Source: Nitrospirota bacterium
GTDB lineage: Bacteria > Nitrospirota > Nitrospiria > Nitrospirales > Nitrospiraceae
Length of the DNA: 64,000 bases
Direction of reading: 5' to 3'
Assembly (NCBI GenBank): GCA_004296885.1
Contig: SCVN01000003.1
Coordinates: 62,001 to 126,000, forward strand
The notes beneath the pieces are model-generated. The model worked only from the letters and a program-made list of their open reading frames with translations, did no database searches and was not told the origin of the DNA. Position numbers and translations under genes: made by a program. Below, one piece after another: positions 1 through 8,006 of the stretch (the first letter of the stretch is position 1; every line of letters starts with the position of its first letter).

Positions 1-1
1 C

Positions 2-562
2 GAAGCGGGGACCGGTTCCGGAGCCCTCACCATGGCGCTGCTGCGCGCGGTGGGAAACCGTGGTGCGGTCGTGAGCTACGAAGCGCGCGAAGATTTCGCC
101 CGGACGGCGATGAAGAACATTGAGCGATACTTGGGACCGGTCCCCAATTTCACGCCGCGCATCCGTAATGTCTACGAAGGAATCGAGGCCGGCGACGGGC
201 CCTTCGACCGGCTGGTGCTGGACCTGCCGGAGCCCTGGCAGGTGGTACCGCACGCGGCCCAGGCGCTCCGGTCCGGCGGGGTGTATTTGAGCTATGTCCC
301 CACGGTGCCGCAAATCATGCAGACGGTGGAGGCGCTGGAGCGGGCCAACGTGTTTACGATGATCGAAACCTTCGAGACTCTGCTGCGGACCTGGAACATC
401 CAGGGGCGAAGCGTGAGGCCGGACCATCGGATGGTGGCCCATTCCGGCTTCATCACGGTGGCGCGGAAAGTCGAGCCGGGACTCCTGGGGCCCGGCCCGG
501 TCAGGGCCGAAACGGAGGACGAAGCCGATGGGCCCCAGTCCGACGAGGAGAACCAGGCATGA
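2..562 (+). CDS. trmI: tRNA (adenine-58-N1)-methyltransferase, 3' part
   Basis: This is the C-terminal part of a class I SAM-dependent methyltransferase; the gene begins before the window and is open from the first bases. Visible are the SAM-binding motif I (EAGTGSGALTMALL) at the very start and the catalytic-region motif VLDLPEPWQ about 65 residues later, a pairing typical of the TrmI family, which methylates A58 in the T-loop of tRNA. An acidic tail after the domain is poorly conserved. Its stop overlaps the start of the following oxidoreductase by four bases (ATGA), so the two are probably co-transcribed. The family call rests on motif recognition only. Confidence 0.85.
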   Translation, partial: EAGTGSGALTMALLRAVGNRGAVVSYEAREDFARTAMKNIERYLGPVPNFTPRIRNVYEGIEAGDGPFDRLVLDLPEPWQVVPHAAQALRSGGVYLSYVPTVPQIMQTVEALERANVFTMIETFETLLRTWNIQGRSVRPDHRMVAHSGFITVARKVEPGLLGPGPVRAETEDEADGPQSDEENQA

Positions 563-1314
563 GCCGCTTGCAGGGGAAGGTCGCGCTGATCACCGGCTGC
601 AGCGTCGGCATAGGGGAGGCGATCGCCCGGCGGTTCGCCCGCGAGGGGGCCTCGGTCGTCATCACCGGCCGGCGTAAGAATCTGCTCGACACGATCGTCG
701 CCGACCTCGCACACGAGGGAGGCCGGGCGATCGCGGTCGCCGGCTCCGTCACCGACAAGGAGCACGCGCGGACAGCCGTGGACCAGGCGGTGCGGACGTT
801 CGGCAAGCTCAATGTGCTGGTCAACAACGCGGGGATCGGCGCTTTCGGAAAGCAACTGCACGAGACAGACGATGCGACCTGGGACGAGGTCCTGGCCGTG
901 AACCTCACCGGCGCCTTCCGTATGACCAGAGCGTCGGTTCCCGCCATGCTCGCGGCCGGCGGCGGCTCGATCATCAACATCTCCTCGATCGCCTCGCTGG
1001 TCGGCATTCCCATGCTGGCTGCCTATTCGGCCAGCAAGGGAGGCATGGATTCGCTCACCCGCTGCACCGCGATCGACTATGCCAAGCAGGGCATCCGCTG
1101 CAACGCGGTGAACGCGGGGCTCGTGGATACGCCCATGGCCGCCGGCTTGATCAACGACCCGGAGAAGCTGGCCTGGGTGATGACCATGTATCCGCTCGGC
1201 CGGCCGGGCAAGCCGGAGGAAGTGGCGAGCCTGGTGCTCTATCTGGCTTCGGACGAATCGGCCTGGGTAACGGGCGGCCTGTTTCCGATCGACGGCGGCA
1301 TGACCGCCCAGTAA
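559..1314 (+). CDS. SDR-family NAD(P)-dependent oxidoreductase
   Basis: A 251-residue classical short-chain dehydrogenase/reductase. The Rossmann motif TGCSVGIG is at residues 12-19, NNAG at 89-92, the catalytic Asn at 115, Ser at 142/143, and the YxxxK pair at Tyr156 and Lys160. The length and the C-terminal GG-(L/I)-FPIDGG motif are standard for the FabG/glucose-1-dehydrogenase-like branch. Arg38-Arg39 after the second strand suggests NADP(H) preference, which is an inference. The substrate cannot be told from sequence. It overlaps the upstream tRNA methyltransferase gene by four bases and is followed 12 bases later by a small secreted protein. Confidence 0.9.
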   Translation: MSRLQGKVALITGCSVGIGEAIARRFAREGASVVITGRRKNLLDTIVADLAHEGGRAIAVAGSVTDKEHARTAVDQAVRTFGKLNVLVNNAGIGAFGKQLHETDDATWDEVLAVNLTGAFRMTRASVPAMLAAGGGSIINISSIASLVGIPMLAAYSASKGGMDSLTRCTAIDYAKQGIRCNAVNAGLVDTPMAAGLINDPEKLAWVMTMYPLGRPGKPEEVASLVLYLASDESAWVTGGLFPIDGGMTAQ

Positions 1315-1326
1315 ACGGAGGGCACG

Positions 1327-1659
1327 ATGGATAGGATTAGGCATAGACAGGGACTCTCGCGCCATCCGGTCGGCGCCATGCTGCTCGTCGGCCTCCTGTT
1401 GCTCGCGGCCGGAACCGCCTGGGCCCAGGCCGGTGTGGAATTTCCCGGAACCGTCCTGCTGGTTGACCCGGCGGCGGGCAAGCTGGCGGTGAAGAAGGAC
1501 GGCGGGGGCACGCGCTTCACCTTCGTAGTGAACGAAAAGACCCAGTTCGAAGGGACGATCAAGAGTCTGAAGGACGTGAAGAAAGACGACAAGGTCACCG
1601 TCCTCTATGCCGTGACGGGAAGCCAGTATCTGGCTCAGAAAGTGACGAAAGGAAAATGA
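1327..1659 (+). CDS. small secreted protein of unknown function
   Basis: A 110-residue protein with a positively charged start, a hydrophobic stretch at about residues 17-32 and a likely signal peptidase site after AWAQA. The mature part of about 75 residues is rich in beta-type alternation and lysine (LAVKKDGGGTRFTFVVN, KDVKKDDKVTVLYAV), which resembles small periplasmic beta-barrel/OB-like domains. No catalytic motif is visible. It follows the SDR gene by 12 bases with a GGAG element before the ATG and probably shares its transcript. The function is not recognised. Confidence 0.7.
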   Translation: MDRIRHRQGLSRHPVGAMLLVGLLLLAAGTAWAQAGVEFPGTVLLVDPAAGKLAVKKDGGGTRFTFVVNEKTQFEGTIKSLKDVKKDDKVTVLYAVTGSQYLAQKVTKGK

Positions 1660-1741
1660 GGTTGTCCGTCGTCAGTCTTCAGTTCTCAGTTTATGACCGA
1701 AAACTGATCACTGCTTACTGATCACTGTTTACCTCCCCATC

Positions 1742-2596
1742 ATGGAGATCAACGCCAGGACCCAGCTCTGCGGACTGCTCGGCAATCCGGTCGAGCATTC
1801 CCTCTCACCGGCCATCCACAATGCAGCCTTCCAAAAACTGGGTCTGAACTTCGTCTACCTCGCCTTCAAGGTCGAGGACCTCGACGGCGCCGTCCGCGGC
1901 ATCCGGGCACTGGGCAACCTGCGTGGATTCAGCGTGACGATTCCCCACAAGGTGGCGGTCATGCCGTTCCTCGACGAGGTGGAGCAGACGGCCAAGCACA
2001 TCGGCTCGGTCAATACGATCCTGGTGGAGCAGGGAAAACTGACCGGCTACAACACGGACGCCTCGGGCGCGTTGCGGGCCTTGCAGAGCGGGGGCGTTTC
2101 GCTCAAGGGCAACCAGGTCCTGCTGGTCGGCACGGGGGGTGCCGCCCGCGCCATCGCCTTCGCACTGGCGGCCACCAAGGAAGTCGGCGGGTTGATCCTG
2201 CTGGGCATCGACGAGAAGGAGCGGCTCAAGCTGGCGGAGGATTTGCGGGACCGGACCAAGCTGAATGTCGAATCTGTCCCCCTCACGGACCAGACGCTCC
2301 GCAGCGGCATCAAGAACTCGCAGGTCCTCATCCACAGCACGCCGATCGGCATGCATCCGAAGGTGGATGAGACCTGCATTCCCGCCTCCTTGCTCGCTCC
2401 GCACCTCACGGTCATGGACATCGTCTACAACCCGTTGGAGACCAGGCTGCTGCGCGAAGCGAAGGCCGCCGGTTGCCGGACGATCAGAGGCCTGGAGATG
2501 TTCCTGCACCAGGCGGTGGCCCAGTTCGAACTCTGGACCGGACAGGCGGCCCCCGTAGAGGTCATGCGGTCGGTCCTCGAGTCCCGGTTCTCCTGA
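1742..2596 (+). CDS. aroE: shikimate dehydrogenase (NADP+)
   Basis: AroE reduces 3-dehydroshikimate to shikimate with NADPH in the chorismate pathway. The 284-residue protein has the substrate-binding NPVEHSLSPAIHN near residues 15-27, the catalytic Lys70 in SVTIPHK, Asp106 in GYNTDASGA, and the glycine-rich NADP loop GTGGAARA near residue 130. The C-terminal GLEMFLHQAVAQFELWTG motif is typical of the family. The length is normal. It precedes aroK by 61 bases; the pair forms a shikimate module. The preceding intergenic region holds degenerate CAGT/TGATCACTG repeats rather than a clear ribosome-binding site. Confidence 0.96.
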   Translation: MEINARTQLCGLLGNPVEHSLSPAIHNAAFQKLGLNFVYLAFKVEDLDGAVRGIRALGNLRGFSVTIPHKVAVMPFLDEVEQTAKHIGSVNTILVEQGKLTGYNTDASGALRALQSGGVSLKGNQVLLVGTGGAARAIAFALAATKEVGGLILLGIDEKERLKLAEDLRDRTKLNVESVPLTDQTLRSGIKNSQVLIHSTPIGMHPKVDETCIPASLLAPHLTVMDIVYNPLETRLLREAKAAGCRTIRGLEMFLHQAVAQFELWTGQAAPVEVMRSVLESRFS

Positions 2597-2657
2597 TGCA
2601 ACGCGCGCTCCCGATCTTGTCGCTTCAGGCCGCACGCTTCACGTTTCACGCTGTCTT

Positions 2658-3158
2658 ATGAATATCGTTCTGATCGGCTACCGTGGCACCGGCAAAAGCA
2701 GCGTGGGGAGGCTCCTGGCGGAACGATTGGGCCGGCGGGTGATCTCCACCGACGCGGAAGTGGTCCGGCGGGCCGGTCTGCCCATCCCTGAAATCGTCAG
2801 GCAGTCGGGCTGGGAACATTTCCGGGACCTGGAGTCGGACGTCTGCAGGGACTTGGCCGGCCAGGACGGGTTGATCATCGACACCGGCGGGGGCGCCGTC
2901 TTGAGACCGCAGAATGTGGCCCGGCTCAAAACCCATGGGACGCTCGTCTGGCTGACGGCCGAGGTGGCGACGATCGTCGCGCGCATCGGCGGGGATAATC
3001 AGCGCCCGTCGCTGACCGGCACCAAGTCCTTCACCGAGGAGGTCGAGGAGGTGCTGCGCGAACGGAAGCCGATCTACGAAGCCGCCGCCGACCATGTCGT
3101 CGGCACGGACGGGCGATCGCCCACCGACATTGCGGACGCCATCCTCGCCCGGCTCTGA
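2658..3158 (+). CDS. aroK: shikimate kinase
   Basis: A 166-residue P-loop kinase that phosphorylates shikimate at the 3-hydroxyl. The Walker A motif GYRGTGKS is at residues 7-14, the substrate-binding Asp32 lies in STDAE, Arg in HFRDLE, and the GGGAV loop follows in the DTGGGAV segment. The lid region contains RPSLTG. The length fits the family. It lies just downstream of aroE on the same strand, so the two steps on either side of shikimate are encoded together. The short spacer contains a CACGTTTCACG motif seen again near 54.9 kb. Confidence 0.95.
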   Translation: MNIVLIGYRGTGKSSVGRLLAERLGRRVISTDAEVVRRAGLPIPEIVRQSGWEHFRDLESDVCRDLAGQDGLIIDTGGGAVLRPQNVARLKTHGTLVWLTAEVATIVARIGGDNQRPSLTGTKSFTEEVEEVLRERKPIYEAAADHVVGTDGRSPTDIADAILARL

Positions 3159-3180
3159 GCCGCCGAAACCCCGCCCGGAG

Positions 3181-3209
3181 TTGAACTCGTGTTTTCTCCA
3201 TGCTATGCT
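3181..3209 (+). promoter_or_regulatory. sigma-70 type promoter for the RRM protein
   Basis: TTGAAC at 3181-3186 and TATGCT at 3204-3209 are separated by exactly 17 bases. Transcription would start near 3216, giving a leader of about 190 bases before the RRM gene at 3407. A long leader is a known feature of cold-inducible RNA-binding protein mRNAs, so post-transcriptional control is plausible. Confidence 0.5.
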
Positions 3210-3406
3210 TTTTTTGCAATTCATCGCTGCGGGGCCGAGTGATGGAAAGCCAGGCAGAGTGGCCCTGACCCGACGTTGGCTTGCGAGCGGAAGCCGGCCG
3301 GAATGCTGAGTGACCTGATGGTGCAGATCGTCGCGCCCCTTGTCGCCTCTCCCTCTTCCCTCCGAACCCTCTCGACGAGACAATGTCACCAGCCGTGGAG
3401 GTAGCC

Positions 3407-3715
3407 GTGGGTACAAAATTGTATGTCGGCAGTCTTCCTTATTCCACCACCGAACAGGAACTGAGCCAGCTCTTTTCCCAGCACGGGACCGTGCAATCGG
3501 CCAAGGTCATCACGGACCGCTATACGGGCCAGTCTCGGGGATTCGGGTTCGTGGAGATGGCCACGGGCGAAGAAGCGCAGAAAGCCATCACCGCATTGAA
3601 CGGCACCGAGCTCGGCGGGCGGACGCTGGTCGTCAATGAGGCCCGGCCGCAAGAGAAGCGCTCCTTCGGCGGAGGAGGCGGGGGCGGGGGCGGCGAGAGC
3701 CGGGATCGCTGGTAA
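3407..3715 (+). CDS. RRM-domain RNA-binding protein
   Basis: A single RNA recognition motif with a short glycine-rich tail, about 102 residues. RNP2 is seen as LYVGSL near the start and RNP1 as RGFGFVEM about 40 residues later; the tail is a run of eight glycines plus ESRDRW. Such proteins resemble cyanobacterial and Nitrospira Rbp proteins that act as RNA chaperones, often cold-induced. I chose the GTG at 3407 because GGAGGT lies four bases upstream and the protein then begins MGTKLYVGSL, as usual in the family; an in-frame ATG at 3383 would add eight residues. A GC-rich hairpin follows the gene. Confidence 0.88.
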   Translation: MGTKLYVGSLPYSTTEQELSQLFSQHGTVQSAKVITDRYTGQSRGFGFVEMATGEEAQKAITALNGTELGGRTLVVNEARPQEKRSFGGGGGGGGGESRDRW

Positions 3716-3762
3716 GCCTCACAGGCTGCAGCGACATTGCTGATGGTGGTGATCTTATGGAG

Positions 3763-3792
3763 GGGCCGCCCGATCCTTCGCGGCCCTTCCTG
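3763..3792 (+). terminator. candidate terminator after the RRM gene
   Basis: GGGCCGC at 3763-3769 pairs with GCGGCCC at 3780-3786, with a 10-base loop, followed by the pyrimidine-rich TTCCTGTTCC. The stem is strong, but the T-tract is weak, so this is only a probable terminator. It separates the RRM gene from the tRNA gene. Confidence 0.4.
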
Positions 3793-3851
3793 TTCCATCC
3801 GAGAATAAGGTAGTCCCCGAGCACACGAAACCTGCTATCCTGCCCACCTGT

Positions 3852-3928
3852 GCGCCACTAGCTCAATTGGATAGAGCATCGGACTTCGGATCCGAGGGTT
3901 GGGGGTTCAAGTCCCTCGTGGCGCACCA
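3852..3928 (+). tRNA. tRNA-Arg (anticodon TCG)
   Basis: The 77-base sequence folds as a complete cloverleaf. The acceptor arm GCGCCAC pairs with GTGGCGC, the D-stem is GCTC/GAGC, the anticodon stem is TCGGA/TCCGA with loop CTTCGGA, and the T-arm carries TTCAAGT. The loop places TCG at the anticodon, reading CGA and by wobble CGG arginine codons. The 3' CCA is encoded. It stands alone, not in a tRNA cluster. Confidence 0.96.
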
Positions 3929-4196
3929 ATACGTTCCTGCAGGTCGTTCCGCGCAGGCCCTCGCAGGCCCATCCGATTTTGATGCTTGCCCCGGCTGTCC
4001 TTCCATCCTAAATCACTGCTCGCTCTGCCCGTCCCGCTGATGGCCCCCGGTTTGCAGCTGGGCGGACAGGCGACGGGGTTTGGCTTGTTTCGGTCACTAT
4101 GCTATTCTGCATCTGCGCGCCTGGCGCAGGGAGCGCAGGGATGGTGTGCGTCGCCGGGAGTTATAAATCGGCAGGTTCAAGTCGGTCCGGGCATGC

Positions 4197-4691
4197 ATGG
4201 CTGATGGAACGAGAAGGGGCGTCACGTTGATCGGTGGGTTCATTACCAGAGGCGGCGGCGCGTTGCTGGGACTGGCCTTGGCCGTTCTCTGCACAGGCTG
4301 CGGTTACCAGTACCGCTGGGCGGCCGTGGACGGAGACACGCCGGCGCTGGTCGCGCAACTGGACGCCGGATTGGACGTCAACACCCGCACCACCCTGTTG
4401 GGCACGCGCCTGCTTACCCTCGCCGCCGCTCACGGCCACATGGACACGGTGCAAGCCCTGCTGGAGAGAAAGGCCGACGTGAATGCCGCGGATATCACCG
4501 GCTGGGCGCCCATCCACGCCGCCGCCTACGGGGGCAAGCCGGAGATCGTGCAATTGCTCCTGGACCATGGCGCAGCGATCCCGCCGTCCAATTGGTATAC
4601 GCCGAGCCCCTTGGCGCTGGCGGAAATGCTCGGGCACACGGAAACCATCGACCTGTTGAAGAAGGTCTCTCCGGCCAAGGACAAGCGATAG
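4197..4691 (+). CDS. ankyrin-repeat lipoprotein
   Basis: A 164-residue protein with an N-terminal hydrophobic stretch ending in a lipobox (AVLCTGC), followed by about three ankyrin repeats: TRLLTLAAAHGHMDTVQALL, then GWAPIHAAAYGGKPEIVQLL, then a degenerate PLALAEMLGHTETIDLL. The likely location is membrane-anchored in the periplasm, and the role is protein binding. The start is uncertain: ATG 4197 gives a long n-region, while a TTG at 4227 lies behind AGAAGGGG and gives a more usual signal peptide. No partner can be named. Confidence 0.8.
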   Translation: MADGTRRGVTLIGGFITRGGGALLGLALAVLCTGCGYQYRWAAVDGDTPALVAQLDAGLDVNTRTTLLGTRLLTLAAAHGHMDTVQALLERKADVNAADITGWAPIHAAAYGGKPEIVQLLLDHGAAIPPSNWYTPSPLALAEMLGHTETIDLLKKVSPAKDKR

Positions 4692-4790
4692 CCTTGGCAA
4701 CGGCCGGCGCAGGGCCGTGCGAACGGCGCGGAGAATCCCGAAGGGCTTGGCGAAGGACGTGGCCATGGGGTGTGAACCAGGGAGGCAGCT

Positions 4791-5168
4791 ATGATGAGCG
4801 TGGTGGTGCTGGCCGCAACCTTATGGGTCTGCCCCGGGAACGTCTATTCGAACGAGCCGAAGGAAGGCTGCAAGCCCTTCCAGGAATCGAACAAGGAAGG
4901 CTTCAGCACGGTGCCGGAGCCTCGCTTCGAGACGGCACCGGCCGACGCGAATCCACCGGCGCCCAACCAGCCCCAGGTCCAACCGGAACCGTCCCGCACG
5001 CAGCCGGCCCCGTCCACCAATTCGGAGCTGTGCGCGCTCTACGCCGAATACCTGCAGCTGACCATGAAAGTCTCCGGAGGCCAGCTCGGCAACGAGTCGG
5101 AAGACCTGAACCGGTATGAACAGCTGCGCAATATCTTCGGGATGAATACCCGGCCCAACTGTCCGTGA
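4791..5168 (+). CDS. secreted proline-rich hypothetical protein
   Basis: A 125-residue protein with a short hydrophobic N-terminus (probable signal peptide, cleavage near VYSNE), a Pro/Gln/Glu-rich low-complexity middle at about residues 40-75, and a C-terminal segment with the pair SELCALYAEYL and TRPNC. Four cysteines in the mature part could form disulfides. A good ribosome-binding site (GGGAGG) lies before the ATG. Its end overlaps the region just upstream of the chlorite dismutase start and the two genes are probably one transcript. I do not recognise the family. Confidence 0.7.
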   Translation: MMSVVVLAATLWVCPGNVYSNEPKEGCKPFQESNKEGFSTVPEPRFETAPADANPPAPNQPQVQPEPSRTQPAPSTNSELCALYAEYLQLTMKVSGGQLGNESEDLNRYEQLRNIFGMNTRPNCP

Positions 5169-5179
5169 GGGGAATCGCC

Positions 5180-5968
5180 ATGACGACACGTATCGGCCTG
5201 GTTGCGTTGCTCTTCGCCTGGTTGGCTCTGGCCGTGCCCGCCCAGGCAGCCCTCGACCGGGAGAAGCTGCTGAGCGACCCCGGCGTCTATGGAACGTTTG
5301 CCGTCTTCAAAGTGGACGAAGACTGGTGGAAGTTGGACAAAGCGGCGCGGGCTTCGGCGACGGCGGAGGTGAAGGCCGTGTTTCAGAAGCACGGCGACCA
5401 TGTCGCAGCCGACACCTATTTGCTCCGGGGGCTGTCGGAACGGGCGGATTTTTTCGTCCGCCTCCATTCCACCGAGCTGCTGCACAACCAGAATTTTCTC
5501 GTGGACCTGATGGGGACGGGGCTCGGCAAGTATCTGGCGAACACCGCCACGTTCAACGGCCTGACCAAGAAGGCCAACTATGTGCCGGCGTTGCCCGACG
5601 ATCTCAAGGCCACGTTGAAAACCCCGCCCGATCCCGGTCCCAAGCCCTATGCGATCGTCGTGCCGATCCGCAAGGACGCAGACTGGTGGCAGGCCTCCCA
5701 GGATGAGCGCAACGCGATGATGAAGGAGCACACCGAGGCCTCGATCGCCTACCTGAAAACCGTCAAACGCAAGCTCTATCACGCCAGCGGGCTGGACGAC
5801 CTCGACTTCATCACCTACTTCGAAACCGCCAGGCTGGACGACTTCAACAACCTGATCATTGCGCTGGAGCGGGTGAAGGAGAACCGCCACAATCGACAAT
5901 TCGGGCATCCCACGCTGCTCGGTACCGTCCGCCCGCTGGATGAGATCCTGGACATTCTGACCCGGTAG
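5180..5968 (+). CDS. cld: chlorite dismutase, periplasmic
   Basis: A heme b enzyme that converts chlorite into chloride and dioxygen. With the ATG at 5180 (behind GAGGGG) the precursor has 262 residues, with a signal peptide ending at AQA near residue 23. In this numbering the proximal heme ligand is His184 in MKEHTE and the distal catalytic arginine is Arg197 in TVKRKLYH, 13 residues apart as in known enzymes. Distal Arg presence and full length (two Cld-fold halves) match the pentameric clade I enzymes of Nitrospira and perchlorate reducers rather than HemQ. A GTG at 5165 would add five residues. It supports a nitrite-oxidiser origin and chlorite tolerance. Confidence 0.95.
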   Translation: MTTRIGLVALLFAWLALAVPAQAALDREKLLSDPGVYGTFAVFKVDEDWWKLDKAARASATAEVKAVFQKHGDHVAADTYLLRGLSERADFFVRLHSTELLHNQNFLVDLMGTGLGKYLANTATFNGLTKKANYVPALPDDLKATLKTPPDPGPKPYAIVVPIRKDADWWQASQDERNAMMKEHTEASIAYLKTVKRKLYHASGLDDLDFITYFETARLDDFNNLIIALERVKENRHNRQFGHPTLLGTVRPLDEILDILTR

Positions 5969-6084
5969 ACCGGGCGCTTTCCTCGTTACGCCGGACGGGG
6001 ATTGTTCTCGGCCCGCCCCTTGCGCTATCCTGCCTCAGATTTTTCGCGCCCCATTCAGCACGCACAGCACGGAGTTGTTCCACG

Positions 6085-6582
6085 ATGCCACAGACCGCGC
6101 AACAAGCAGCCGAATCGGTGTTCACCCTGTTTTCCCCCACCCTCTCACCGGCCGCGCTGGAGGAGTACGGAGTCGAAGCGACCGCCGACCAGCGGCCTCA
6201 GATCACCCGAGAAATCCTCTCCCTGAACCTCTTCTGGGCCCACCATGCCTTGCTGAGCGTGTTGTCCAAGGTCGAGGGGGAACGGGTCTTCGACGAACTG
6301 TGCCGGTACGTCCGCGCCGCCTGGGAAACGATGCTCGGCTTGGAACAGTCGGCATTGGCGGGATACTTCGAGGAAGCGGCGGAGCGCCGTTCCCTGTACG
6401 ATCAGATCGTCCAGGAGGGCGGCAGTCCGATCGCGGTCTTCACGGAAACGGCGGCGATGGCGGAATCGGACGGCACGATCCAACCGGAAGATCGCCAGAA
6501 GTTTCTCGCGTTCCTGATCGATCTGATTCCGGTGGAGGCGATCGGGGAGACGGTGGAGGGGCTCGACCTGACGCACAAATAG
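6085..6582 (+). CDS. hypothetical alpha-helical protein
   Basis: A 165-residue acidic protein without signal peptide or membrane segment. It is predicted mostly helical from its composition, for example FWAHHALLSVLSKVEGERVFDELCRYV and EDRQKFLAFLIDLIPVEAI segments, and contains a paired histidine (HH) that could bind metal. It has a GGAG element ten bases before the ATG. It lies after cld on the same strand and ends 10 bases from the convergent gpmA gene. No family was recognised; the product looks cytoplasmic. Confidence 0.7.
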   Translation: MPQTAQQAAESVFTLFSPTLSPAALEEYGVEATADQRPQITREILSLNLFWAHHALLSVLSKVEGERVFDELCRYVRAAWETMLGLEQSALAGYFEEAAERRSLYDQIVQEGGSPIAVFTETAAMAESDGTIQPEDRQKFLAFLIDLIPVEAIGETVEGLDLTHK

Positions 6583-6592
6583 CCGGGCACCG

Positions 6593-7198
6593 CTATAAGT
6601 ACCGATGCTCGCGGACGGCGCCGGTCGCGTCGAACTCGTAGAGCAGGGGCGCGCCGGTCGGAATATTCAGCTCCAGGACTTGCTCCTTCGTCAGCCGATC
6701 CAGGTGCATGACCAGGGCCCGCAAGCTGTTCCCATGGGCGGTGACGATGACGGTGCGCCCGGCGAGAATCTGCGGCCAGATCTGTTTTTCATAGTAGGGA
6801 AGGGCCCGCTCCGCCGTGTCCTTCAAGCTTTCTCCGCCCGGCGGACGCACGTCGTAGCTGCGCCGCCAGATCTTCACCTGCTGCTCGCCATATTTCTGCG
6901 CCGTCTCGGCCTTGTTCAGCCCCTGCAAATCCCCATACATCCGTTCGTTCAGCGCCTGGGCCTGCTCGGTCGGCACGTTCGTCTGGCCGGTGATCTCCAA
7001 CACGATGCGCAATGTGTCGATCGCCCGTTTCAGGACCGACGTGTAGGCCCGGTCGAACCGAAAGCCTTTCAGCTTCTCCCCCGCTGCGCGGGCCTCCTGC
7101 TCGCCCTTGGGCGAGAGGGGTACATCCACCCAGCCCGTAAAGCGGTTTTCCAGATTCCACTGCGATTCTCCATGCCGCAACAAGACCAATCGGGCCAT
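6593..7198 (-). CDS. gpmA: 2,3-bisphosphoglycerate-dependent phosphoglycerate mutase
   Basis: The enzyme interconverts 3- and 2-phosphoglycerate by a phosphohistidine mechanism. The protein of 201 residues has the RHGES motif with catalytic His9, the acid/base Glu85 in LNERMYG, and the second histidine His155 in VTAHGNSLR. It is shorter than the 250-residue E. coli enzyme but fits the short bacterial dPGM group. I chose the ATG at 7198 because GGAGGT is six bases upstream; the ATG at 7204 directly abuts that site. A promoter with TTGACA and TATTCT lies at 7227-7254. It converges on the hypothetical gene at 6085. Confidence 0.95.
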   Translation of the reverse strand: MARLVLLRHGESQWNLENRFTGWVDVPLSPKGEQEARAAGEKLKGFRFDRAYTSVLKRAIDTLRIVLEITGQTNVPTEQAQALNERMYGDLQGLNKAETAQKYGEQQVKIWRRSYDVRPPGGESLKDTAERALPYYEKQIWPQILAGRTVIVTAHGNSLRALVMHLDRLTKEQVLELNIPTGAPLLYEFDATGAVREHRYL

Positions 7199-7226
7199 CT
7201 GCATACCTCCACGTTGAGCGAGCTAG

Positions 7227-7254
7227 AGAATACGAAATCGACGAGCCATGTCAA
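7227..7254 (-). promoter_or_regulatory. sigma-70 promoter of gpmA
   Basis: On the minus strand TTGACA (7249-7254) and TATTCT (7227-7232) are 16 bases apart. The initiation site would lie near 7220, about 22 bases before the gpmA start, so the leader would just cover the GGAGGT ribosome-binding site. Confidence 0.6.
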
Positions 7255-7431
7255 GCGGCCTGCTTAATATCAGTTCTAGTGAGGAAGCCCAAAACTCCCA
7301 AAGACATTATATTTACTCTATCTGCATTCGAAAAAGTGCCAAAACCATTTCATTTATCGACACTTGTGCAACTCAATTATGAATAATGTCAACTGAGTAC
7401 CTTCCACCAATATTAGAGTTTAATATTCCAT

Positions 7432-7459
7432 TTGACATGTTGATTGAGAAGCCTATACT
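7432..7459 (+). promoter_or_regulatory. sigma-70 promoter of the AT-rich island gene pair
   Basis: A consensus TTGACA at 7432-7437 and TATACT at 7454-7459 with a 16-base spacer stand upstream of the lipoprotein gene at 7494. This is among the closest matches to consensus in the window and lies in an AT-rich intergenic region (7205-7493) that otherwise shows no gene. Confidence 0.65.
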
Positions 7460-7493
7460 TAGGCGCAAAAGAGCTTAACTTAAGAGGGTTATT

Positions 7494-7979
7494 ATGTTAC
7501 GTAAAATGAGAGTTTCGAGTTGTGTTATCGTTCTGTTTTCAATTAGTGCTAGTGGTTGCTGGCCGTGGTTTAGCGGTGGGGAGAACCAACAAGGAATTTG
7601 TGGTGACGGTCGACAGCCAGTTGATATTGAACAAGTAGCCCTTAAATACGATCGGATGGGGTTCAGCATTACGGGGAGCTGGCAAGGAATTGCGGTTACT
7701 GTTGGGGTCAAGCCTGAACAAGTTCAAAAAATACAAGAAACCACCCAGAACTGGAATGAATATATCAAGGGAGCCGCATTAGCCCATAATGGTTGCTCAG
7801 GCGCTAGAGATAGATTTGGAAAACTCTTAGAGCGGTATGACGCCCTGAAGAAATCGAAAGAGCTTCTCGTTGAGCTGATCAAGTCGATTCCCGCCAATGA
7901 AAATGCGTCACCTGAATTGCAAACTAGGCTCAAGGAAGGATTTGACAACTATTTCAAGCTGGTAAATCAACCTGTATAA
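7494..7979 (+). CDS. lipoprotein of unknown function, paralogue of the next gene
   Basis: A 161-residue protein with a signal peptide and lipobox SASGC near residue 22, so probably lipid-anchored. The mature part contains GICGDGRQPVDIEQ, then PEQVQKIQETTQNWNEYIKG, ALAHNGCSGARDRF and a helical end. The order and spacing CGD ... PxKxQxxxExTQNxNxY ... ALAHNxCS are repeated in the protein at 8007, which marks the two as paralogues. Two conserved cysteines may form a disulfide. The gene is clearly poorer in GC than its neighbours, has a near-consensus promoter and a GAGGG ribosome-binding site. The family is not recognised. Confidence 0.75.
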   Translation: MLRKMRVSSCVIVLFSISASGCWPWFSGGENQQGICGDGRQPVDIEQVALKYDRMGFSITGSWQGIAVTVGVKPEQVQKIQETTQNWNEYIKGAALAHNGCSGARDRFGKLLERYDALKKSKELLVELIKSIPANENASPELQTRLKEGFDNYFKLVNQPV

Positions 7980-8006
7980 GACAGCCAGACTCTAACGAGG
8001 CAGGCT

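Noticed and set aside
292-1365. Long minus-strand frame opposite the trmI end and the SDR gene
   Set aside because: It lies antisense to two genes with clear motifs and has the repetitive Arg/Gly/His composition of a GC-rich shadow frame.
3383-3406. Upstream ATG as start of the RRM protein
   Set aside because: The GTG at 3407 has GGAGGT just before it and gives the usual MGTKLYVGSL start; the ATG form has no ribosome-binding site.
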